NCBI GenBank assembly: GCA_949751835.1
Contig: CATKHK010000179.1
Location: 1 to 28,403, forward strand
Direction of reading: 5' to 3'
Origin: Blepharisma japonicum
Lineage: Eukaryota; Ciliophora; Heterotrichea; Heterotrichida; Blepharismidae
DNA length: 28,403 nucleotides
In this document: piece by piece, positions 16,811-25,278 of the stretch
How the letters are laid out: every line of letters begins with the position of its first letter
How positions within the stretch are numbered: position 1 is the first letter of the stretch
The notes under the pieces: generated by a model
What the model saw: only the letters and a program-made list of their open reading frames with translations
Database searches by the model: none
Told to the model about the DNA's origin: nothing
Made by a program: the position numbers and the translations under genes

Positions 16811-18565
16811 ATGGAAGACCAAACATTAAGCTATTTAGGATCAACAATTAATCAGGACCAGTCAGGAGATTTATTTGATTCCCCTTATGAAGATAAAGGT
16901 AACGAGCTTTTAATTATGACAATTGATATCGGTGATGGGAGAACAGATGAGCTAACGGTCTACGAAAATGATAAACCAGAATGAATAGCTGAGCAGTTTT
17001 GTTTAAGGCATAATATGAGCAGCGAAATTAAAGAGCTACTTATCCAGCAGATCAAGATGAATATTGAAATCATTTATCAAGAACAAGCTCAATCAATGAC
17101 ATTCAATAAAGAAAATGATTTTGTAAATGATGAGCACGGATTAATGCAGAATGATAGGAGCCTTACACCAATTGAAAAAAGCTACACCCCAGAGTCAAAT
17201 GAGTATTTTCGTAAATTTTCCGATGAAAATTCATTTGATAGGCCGAATTCCTCAAAAATGACGCAAAAACCTTTGGAATTTTCACAAATCATTACAAATC
17301 AGTCACAGCTGATAAACAATAATAATAGTGGAGAAAAACTTTACTATAAAGGCCTTCTACTCAAAGAACAAACTGAAAAAAAAATTCAGACGATAAAAAA
17401 ACAGAAAAATGAAGAAATGATGAAAGAATTGACATTTCACCCAAAAACCAATACCAAAAGCCCACAGAGAAGAATGCCTGAAATAGATCTGCTTAAGAAA
17501 GGATTAGAAAAAAACGAACATATTGAAAAGAAAAGAGGTGAACTTTTAGCTAAAGAAATGAGCAATTGCACGTTTTCTCCAAGTGTTGATAAAAGAAGCT
17601 CATCGCTGGTCAAAAATAAAAAAAGAAATGAATCCCCTGACAAATTTATTGCATTATATGAAAATGCAAAGATTATTGAAGATAAAAAAGCTATTTTGTA
17701 TCAGAAAATACAGCAACAAGATTGCCCTTTTAATCCAGACACAAGTCTCACTAATAAAATGAATAAGCAGCTCATTCGAAGTGTGCCAGAAAGATTGGCA
17801 TATTCAAGAAGAACTATTGAAGAATATATTATGAAAACCAAGTATGTTGATATCAAAGATTTCAATACAGGCCAACAATTATTTCACCCTAAAACAGGTC
17901 GATCTCCTGCAAAAAGGGATGCCAACCCTTCAAATATTGGCGAGCATTTATATGCAATTTCAAAAAAATCGCCAACCAAAGAGCGTATACAATCTCAATC
18001 CCCAACACGCCATACAAATCAAACTTCTTATAAAATTATTGAAAGAATAAAATTTCAAAGGTATAAAGAACTGTTTGATATGCTAAACCCGCAGGATGGA
18101 AAAATCAGTAAAGAAACAATAGATAGTGCATATATCCCGAGAAATATTAAAGACATTATTGATCCTCTTATAAATGAGCTCGGGGATTTAAATGAAACAT
18201 TGACGTATGAGGAATTTTTTGAAGCGATGGAATTATTGATGAAAGAATTAAATCCAACTGAAAAAAGTGTCCTTTTAAATACAAAAAAGTCAAGTCATCA
18301 AGAAGAGTCAAAATATACGTTTAGACCTTCAATCAATAATTCATTTTCCAAAGAGTCTTCAAAAGAATTATCTAGAGAATCAATTTATGAAAGAAACATA
18401 AAGCGAATGATGGAAATCCAAGAAAAGGTAAAAACAGTAAGAACACACCGAGAAATAGCTGAAATGGACGAATGTACATTTAAGCCAAATTTAAATAAAG
18501 GTAGTATCACCAAAGACAGTTTGAATTTCAGCAATACAGACTTAGTTTTGAAAGACATAATTTAA
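16811..18565 (+). CDS. FxP-repeat protein with a degenerate EF-hand pair (probable cytoskeletal protein)
   Basis: A 584-aa protein; Trp58 is encoded by TGA at 16982-16984. The N-terminal block (LLIMTIDIGDGRTDELTVYEN, WIAEQFCLRHNM) looks like a small beta-alpha domain I have seen in protist proteins. Six copies of a short motif with the form [TPL]-F-x-P-x-[TVILS] follow: TFHPKTN (209), TFSPSVD (254), PFNPDTS (306), LFHPKTG (357), TFRPSIN (503) and TFKPNLN (556). Each lies next to Lys-rich coiled-coil-like helices. Between copies 4 and 5, at about 417-475, is a degenerate EF-hand pair (YKELFDMLNPQDGKIS; LGDLNETLTYEEFFEAM) with incomplete calcium ligands. The architecture fits proteins of ciliary or cortical fibres, but that is inference. 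Its stop lies 13 bp from the stop of the convergent exonuclease gene. Confidence 0.85.
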
Positions 18566-18578
18566 TTTGTCAACTTTA

Positions 18579-19325
18579 CTAAACAATATTAATATCGCTA
18601 TCATCTATAACCTCCACCACATCGCATTTTTGCTTTTTCACTGGATTTTCTCACGGGAGCACTCTTTCAGTATTTTTTACTGCTTTTTTTCCTTTGATTT
18701 TTCTTGATGCAATTCCTGCCGTATCAGAAAAGAATTTTCAATCCCTCATGCAAAAGTACAACTTCATCGTTAATTCAGCGTCTATCACAGCTCCATGTTT
18801 TTTTCTATTTTTCAAATCTTTTATTTCAAATATTTTACAAGCTTGATCTAAGCTCGAGTCTCTTCTAAACGCAATTTTCATTAGCTCCAGTGTGCAAATA
18901 GTTTTTCTGGGAATTTGTAAATTTACTTTATTAATTCGGTTATATACTTTTAAAGCTGCTTCAAGAAAGCTGATATCGAATTTTATGTTATGGCCAATGA
19001 TATAAGCTTCATTTGTATCTCCAATTCATTCGATAAATCGTCCAACTATTGTGAGAGAGTCTTGCTCTCCTTCAAGAGATTCTAAAGTTAAACCATGAAC
19101 GTCTGAAACTGACTTAGAGATTGGCTTGGCTGGGCAGGCATATTCATGAAATCTGCGTGATTCTTCATTTTCAATTATTTCAATTGCTCCAATTTCAATA
19201 ATTTCGTGATATCTTGCATCTAGCCCAGTTGTTTCAACGTCGAAAATTATGAGTCGGGAAGTCAAAGGAGGAAAAAGCTGCTGAAATTGATCCATAGGAA
19301 GGCAGCTTCTTGGAATCGCTTTCAT
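18579..19325 (-). CDS. DEDDh 3'-5' exonuclease (DnaQ/DNA polymerase III epsilon type)
   Basis: A 248-aa protein ending in TAG; three TGA codons are read as Trp (one at residue 100). All five DEDDh metal/catalytic residues are present: FDVETTG (Asp29, Glu31), GHNIKFD (Asp117) and HGAVIDAE (His177, Asp182). The region DVHGLTLESL matches the conserved HGI block of epsilon-type exonucleases. The family removes nucleotides from 3' ends of DNA or RNA, as proofreading subunits or stand-alone enzymes. After the domain comes a basic tail (SRKIKGKKAVK) and a final stretch VVEVIDDSD, which has the form of a SUMO-interacting motif (inference). No polymerase partner is nearby. A stand-alone nuclear exonuclease in repair or RNA maturation is plausible. 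No introns found. Confidence 0.92.
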
Positions 19326-19466
19326 TTTTACAGGCCCCTTTTAATACTCTGAAATAAAATGAGCGTATGCAATTAATTGCTAATTGCAACCTAATTTATT
19401 TACCATATATTTGGCAACTAGAAAATTTTATAACGATTCTAATTATGTTTTATTTAGACAAATAAT

Positions 19467-21041
19467 ATGAAATCGCTAAAAAGCAGTTCATATATTGAGC
19501 CAGCTGAAGCAGCAATCCCAATTTCTGAGCGAAAAGAGCTTCCTCTTTTAACATCTAACACCAATACAAATTTTCAGAGAGTTAGACTTCCAAGGCTTCA
19601 TAAAGCAACAAAAAGGTCTAAGACTTCAAATGCGAAGCATAAGGGCAATGTAAAAGAATTAAATAAACAAAATAAGTATGATAGCTTTGTTGATCAGGTA
19701 CTTGACTTGAAAACCTGCGTCAAAAAAACAAATATTGAATGTTTTGGGCGAATGAAAAAGCCATTCAGATGTCTTAGTAGACAGAAAAGCTTGAAAATTA
19801 ATGAAAATGTTAGAAGAGACCCAGAGCCACCTTCAACTGCAAGTTCTGAGAATAATGACATTGTAGCAAAACCTGCAACGAAACAATTTTACAAAATGAC
19901 AAAAAGAGTGCAGTTTAAAAGAAGACTTGAAATGGCCCAAAAATGCTTAGTAATATTAGGCTTCGAAGGTGTTTTAGGAGATGTTTTCAAACTAAGTATA
20001 TGAGATAAAGGACCAATGAAATTATATTTAAGAAGAGAGGCAGTAAAAGGCGTTAAAAAATTAACTGAAGGTTATCAAGTAGTTTTATTTGTTCAATCTT
20101 CAAGAGCAAGAACTTCAAAATTAATTGAATTTTTTGCAAGTAAAGGCGTGCATTTTGATGGGGTATATAGAGCAAAAAATAGCCAAGATTTTGAAAAAGA
20201 CCTTGATCTTAAAAAATATCAAAAAGTCAAAAAAAGGAATTTAAAATATTCAGAGTTTATTCACGACTACTCACAAATTGCTCTGGATTTTGGTTTGCAA
20301 CACGAAACACTTGAAAAAATCTTGATTGTTTCAAGCTTAAGCTTGGATTTCGATGAAATCGAAAACACAACAGGAAAAGATTTATTATTTAGAAAATATT
20401 CTCACAATTTATGTCATTTTCTTTGCAAAGCAGCTCCAAATCATAAAAATTCATCAGTCCCTTTACCGATATCTCTCTTAGTTCCTGATCCTCGAGCAAA
20501 TAATAATTTTTCAGGATGTTCTTTTATGGAAATTGTTAATTCATTGAATTTTCTTTCCTCGTTTTCTGATCGAGGGGAGGATAATGAATGCTCATGGTTT
20601 GATGGGTTTATGCAGTTAAAAATAAATCCTCAGCCAGGATTTCAAATTGTTGAAACTAGCTTTTTACAATTTTCATTAGCAAAAGAGAAAATTGAGGTAA
20701 ACAAAGAAAAAATGATGGAATATATAGATAGACAAATAATGAGTAAAAGTAGCAATGATCTTAATTTATTAGAAAATATGAGCCCATATGCAAGTCCTCA
20801 AAATAAAAATAGATGCAGATGCCCCAATGATATGAAGGAGGATTGCATTATAAAAGTATGTGCATCATGCAGCAGTGAAAGAGCCTTACGAAATTATTCA
20901 ATAAATGGCCAAGAAATTCCAAATTCATTCCTAAAAAACAAATTTATCGTTTTTAATTGTTCTACTGCTTATCCATATCGATGCATTCATGATTATAAAG
21001 GCATAACAAAAAGTAATTTAGTAAATATAACGATAATGTAA
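19467..21041 (+). CDS. NIF/FCP1-like HAD-fold protein lacking catalytic aspartates (pseudophosphatase, probable)
   Basis: A 524-aa protein; TGA at 20001-20003 is Trp179. Residues 1-155 are basic and disordered. From about 158 a HAD-type fold starts: CLVILGFEGVLGDVF sits where NIF/FCP1 phosphatases have LDLDETL, so the nucleophile Asp is Gly and the second Asp is Glu. YLRREAVKGVKKLTEGYQVVLFVQSS matches the RPgxxxFLxxlxxxyexxvxTaS block, with the motif-II Thr replaced. VHFDGVYRAKNS and a later strand KILIVSSLSLDFDEIENT (for ixixDnspxxxxxqxxN) complete the pattern. The C-terminal third has a cysteine cluster, CRC-N9-C-N4-CASC (about 450-468), which may bind zinc. Catalytic loss suggests a scaffold or regulatory role. 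The fold assignment is from pattern memory. Confidence 0.8.
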
Positions 21042-21857
21042 CAATTTAAAAGCAGATCAATAATAAAATATTTAACAAAATTATTATAGCTAATAAAATT
21101 AAACAATAAATTTTGATTAAGTAAGAATTTTAAATATGCATAAAATTAGATCTATTATTTTTAAGATTTTATTGCTATATCCAATCAATTGAAATCTTAA
21201 TAAGGATTCATTTAAGATATTTCGGTTTTATCAATTTTATCGTTGATTAGTTTCAAGCCAAATTGCTTGCATACAATAAATTTTTATATTTTTAGAGTGG
21301 ATCAACACTAATATCTCGCTATTATCTGGTGTCTATCCCGATGATTGGAGGGTTAGTTTGAGCAGCATTTAGATTGATAATCTTTAATAATGGGCGGATT
21401 TACCAATTTAATGGTTGCTTCATAAACCACCCCAATCCTCTCGAGTGATATTGGAATGATAGTGATCCATTAGAATGGATAGTCTATACAAGTTTATGAA
21501 AATCTTGATTGCATGCCATTATTTCATTAATATTATTTCATAAAATTTATTTAGATTGATTTCGCAATTTTTCACGTTTCCCTATCTTTTATTAAACTAA
21601 TACTAAATATTTTCTTCTAAAAGCTTATAAAATTTATTTGCTTGCTTAAACTTCGGCTTAATCTAAAGGCTAGGCTATTAAATTTTTAATGCGCCAAAAT
21701 TTATAAGGTAGCAATAAAAATTATTATAATAGACTTACATAAAGAATTATAAGTTCTCAGTAAATTTTATAAGAAATTGTTTACTCAGAGCAAATCATAA
21801 CTGCTGTCTCGGCCCGGTTGAGATATTAAAAATTTCTATTAAATGCAATAAATTAAA
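21042..21857. other. 816-bp gene-free gap with a candidate RNA and one GC-rich spot
   Basis: The gap lies between the stop of the HAD-like gene and the start of the P5B ATPase, both on the plus strand. It contains the structured segment described separately (about 21296-21471). The rest is AT-rich with no coding frame. The frame of the ATPase has TAA at 21849-21851, so the protein does not extend upstream without a further intron. A GC-rich spot at about 21802-21823 (tctcggcccggttgaga) can form a weak hairpin and lies some 35 bp before the ATPase start. Confidence 0.6.
21296..21471 (+). ncRNA. Candidate structured non-coding RNA (rod-like, about 176 nt), unassigned
   Basis: Seven helices nest in order, as in one folded RNA. 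AGTGGATC 21296-21303 pairs with GATCCATT 21464-21471. ACT 21307-21309 pairs with AGT 21461-21463. AATATC 21310-21315 plus TCG 21316-21318 pair with CGA 21442-21444 plus GATATT 21447-21452. GATTGG 21343-21348 pairs with CCAATC 21432-21437. GGTT 21351-21354 pairs with AACC 21425-21428. GAGCAGCATT 21360-21369 pairs with AATGGTTGCTT 21410-21420 (one bulge). AGATT 21371-21375 pairs with AATCT 21379-21383. Three G-U pairs on this strand would be A-C mismatches on the other, favouring plus. It lacks the diagnostic sequences I know for U1, U2, U4, U5, U6, SRP or RNase P RNA. No transcription evidence is available. Confidence 0.42.
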
Positions 21858-24800
21858 ATGGAAATAAGCGATGGAAAGGAGTTTACTGTGAAATCGCCTC
21901 TTATTCCCTACTCAGATTCAACTTTCCCATGCATAATGCATATCTACGCCAATGAGGAATCTTTTATCCAAAAAATTGAATCTTTTAAACTTACTTTTAT
22001 AGGGACTTTATTCCATTGATTTTTAGTGATAGTCACCCTTGGTATTTATTTTTTATTCGACAAATGATTTATTACACTTCATCTTAGAGTTCGTTACAAG
22101 CGTTCCCCACCTAATTTATCCACTCATTTTTTAATAACAACCAAAGATTTCACCGATTTGGTTGAAGTGACTTTAAAGCATTCTAAAATATTAGGCGATA
22201 TAATTACATTTACCCACCATGATTTATCTTATTATTTTGATGGGAAATGTTTTCAACCTCTTTATTTTAATGCAGCTATATCATACTCTTCAATTATTGA
22301 CAGATATAGTAAAGGTTATAACGATAGCGAATCAATTCAAGAAATGCGGTCTCTTTTTGGTTTATGCCAAATCGAAATACCAGTGAAGTCATTTTTACGG
22401 TTGGTTTATGAAGAAGGGATGAGTCCATTTTATATTTTCCAGATATTCAGTATAACCATATGAATGGCTGATGAATATGTCTTATATTCCTGCTGTATAA
22501 TACTATTAGCTTGCATTTCATTATTTTCTTCAGCAGCTCAAACTAGAAAAAGCATGCTTGAGCTCCATGAAATTGCGTTAAAAATCATAAAAGTTAAGGT
22601 ACTTCGGAAAGGAACTTGGACAGTTTTGGATAGTGCTAACTTAGTTCCTGGGGATGTAATTGAGATTCCTCAACAGCAAGAAATGCCATGTGACTCTGTT
22701 TTAATATCAGGAAGTTGCATAATAGATGAAGCCTCTTTAACAGGTGAGTCCATTCCAGTTATAAAAGATAATCTTCCCTATTTATCTGAGCATATTTATA
22801 GTATTGAAGGCGATAGACATTACTCCTTGTATGAAGGAACTAAAATAATCCAAACAAGAAATTATGGCCAAGGAGAAGTTGTAGGAATAGTTACTAGAAT
22901 TGGCTTTGCAACAATGAAAGGAAAAATGATCCGCTCAATTTTATACCCAAAGCCAAGTAAATTTAAATTCTATGAAGATGCAATAAAATTCATAGGCGTT
23001 CTTGCAATAATTTCTTTTCTTGGATTCATCATATGCATGCCTATCATGATTTATCGAGGAGTCCCTATCGCTCAGCTGCTTCTTCATTGCTTAGATTTAT
23101 TCACTGAAGCAATTCCTCCAGCATTACCTGCATGTTTGACTATTTCTACAGCAATTTCTATATCAAGATTAAGGAAACAAGGAATTTTTTGCACTGCTCC
23201 TCAGCGTGTCAACGTTGCGGGGAAAATTGATACTTTTTGTTTTGACAAAACAGGAACATTGACAGAAGATGGAATGGATTTGTTAGGGGTTCATCCTAAT
23301 ATAGATCGATTGATTAATTTAATATATAATGACCCATCTAATATACCAAGTAGCTCAAAACACTTGATTCAGTGTATGGCTGCTTGTCATTCTTTGATTA
23401 TTGTAGATGGAAAATTGCTTGGAGATTCTCAGGATGTGCAAATTTTTAATTTTACTAGATGAAGCATTGATCTTCCTTTAGCAGAAAATCAAAATTCTGA
23501 TATGAAATTTATTGTAAAACCAGAGAGATCTGAGGATGGGCTTGGAATATTAAGAACTTTTCATTTTACCTCAAAACTCAAAAGGATGGGAGCTATTGCA
23601 AAAAGTTTGGCTGATGAGCAGTTCATTTTTTATATGAAAGGAGCACCTGAGGTATTGCTAGAAAAATGTAAACCTGAGAGTATTCCTACAAATTTAGCAA
23701 AAATTTTATCAGGCTATACGTGTTCGGGATATAGAGTATTAGCTTGTGCTTATAAGTGTATTGAGCCTATTGATAACTCTGATTTAAATTCAAGGCATAT
23801 TACAGACTTTGAATCAGATTTAGAGTTTCTAGGGTTGATAATTCTTCAAAACAAGCTAAAATCTCAGACAATCCCTACAATCCAGGTGCTGCATGAGGCT
23901 GGAATCAGAACAATAATGGCTACTGGTGATGCTATATTAACAGGAATTTCTGTTGCAAGAGAGTGCTCACTGATAGACTCTAGTATCTCAGTATATCTTG
24001 GCGAGCTTAGAGATGGAAAAATCCTATGAGAGCTGTTTGGAGCTGAAAAACCATTAGAATCCCATAGTATTATAGAGCAACCTTGAAAATCTCAAAATGA
24101 TTCTTATAATTTAGCTATGACAGGTGCAGCATTAGCTCATCTTATTCATCTTTCAGAATCTGGAGAACAAGACTCATCTTTTAGCATCAAAAATATCATA
24201 GAAAAATGTAAAGTTTTTGCAAGAATGTCGCCAGACCATAAAAGCTTGCTGATAGAAAAATATCAGCAATTTGGAAAAACCATCGGAATGTGTGGGGATG
24301 GGGCGAATGATTGTGGAGCTTTAAAAACTGCTGATATAGGAATATCGCTAAGTGAAGCTGAGAGTTCTATTGCAGCACCTTTTACGAGTAAAATTCCTGA
24401 TATTTCTTGTGTAATTAATGTATTAAGAGAAGGAAGATGCGCATTAGTATCATCTGTACAGTGTTTTAAATATATGACTTTATATGCTATGATTACATTT
24501 ATTTCTCTTTGCATAATGTATTGCGTAGGAACTGGAACTCATAATAATCAGTTCCTAGTATATGATTTGATTACTGTAATGCCACTAGCGGTTGCTATGA
24601 CTTATACAAAGGCTTGCAATAGATTAAGCAAAAAACAGCCTATAAGTGCTTTAATTTCAGTTTCTGTATTAAGTTCAGTAATAGGTCAAATTTTGCTTGA
24701 AGCTGCGACTCAAGCAGCAGTCTATTTAATCGCAAGCGCAATGCCATTTTTTGAGCAATCTGATTATGAGAGCGGGAAAGATTTGAACGAATTTTATTAC

Positions 24801-25178
24801 AGTTACCCCAATACTGTAATATTTTTGACATGTTGGATGCAAATGGAAATGATCGCTTTAGTGTTTAATGTTGGAGGTCTTTGAAAGAAGCCATTTTACA
24901 CGAATTTTTTGTTTACAGGAATTTTTATTGCTCTTGTCGCTGCAACGATTTATTCTGTTGTTTATCCAGCAGATTGGGTTAGAGATGTGCTTAGCGTAAG
25001 ATTTATTTAGCTGAAAGATATTCCTGAATATTTCAGATTAGTTCTTTTAGGGATTTGTGCAATATATGCAATTTTGGCATATATTTTAGAGCTAGTTCTG
25101 GTTCCTTGGATAGAAATAATGTGGTTTAGCTATCAATTGAATCGGAAAAAAATATCAAGCTCTAATAATATTAATTAA
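21858..25178 (+). CDS. P5B-type P-ATPase (ATP13A2-like), one 15-nt intron
   Basis: Exons 21858-24995 and 25011-25178 encode 1101 aa; seven in-frame TGA codons are read as Trp. All P-type motifs are present: TGES (295-298), PPALP in M4 (420-424, the P5B form), the phosphorylated DKTGTLT (Asp463), KGAPE, MATGD and CGDGAND (813-818). N-terminal helices FKLTFIGTLFHWFLVIVTLGIYFLF match the Ma-Mb entry segment of P5B pumps, and six hydrophobic helices lie near the C-terminus. P5B pumps such as ATP13A2 export polyamines from late endosomes and lysosomes into the cytosol; the same role here is inferred. Without splicing, the frame would stop at TAG in the intron, just before the last 55 residues, which include a final membrane helix. 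ATG 21858 is the first Met after an in-frame TAA. Confidence 0.95.
24996..25010 (+). other. 15-nt spliceosomal intron in the P5B ATPase gene
   Basis: The sequence is gtaagatttatttag, lying between codons 1046 and 1047 (phase 0). It ends in an in-frame TAG, so retention would truncate the pump before its last membrane helix. After removal, reading continues LKDIPEYFRLVLLGICAIYAIL, a clear membrane helix. Confidence 0.92.
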
Positions 25179-25278
25179 AATCTAATAATTTAAAGTTTGT
25201 AAATGACCTTGCTTTTTACTTCAGTAATTTTAATAGAGAATCATTAAAAAGATATTTAAAGCATCATTATTAAATAAA

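Noticed and set aside
21296-21330. U2 snRNA 5' end (GATCAA...TATCT...TTATCTG resemblance)
   Set aside because: The invariant GUAGUA branch-recognition sequence is missing and the downstream fold differs.
21343-21365. Telomerase RNA template (ACTAACCCTCC on the minus strand)
   Set aside because: Heterotrich telomeres as I recall them are CCCTAACA repeats; the segment does not contain 1.5 repeats of that unit, and G-U pairs favour the plus strand.
21802-21823. Transcription terminator or riboswitch-like hairpin before the P5B gene
   Set aside because: Only four Watson-Crick pairs plus two G-U; this is a eukaryotic context and no U tract follows.
22158-24884. Four separate ORFs in the P-ATPase region, or a pseudogene with several nonsense mutations
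   Set aside because: All breaks are TGA in one frame, with P-type motifs intact across them; TGA is Trp here.
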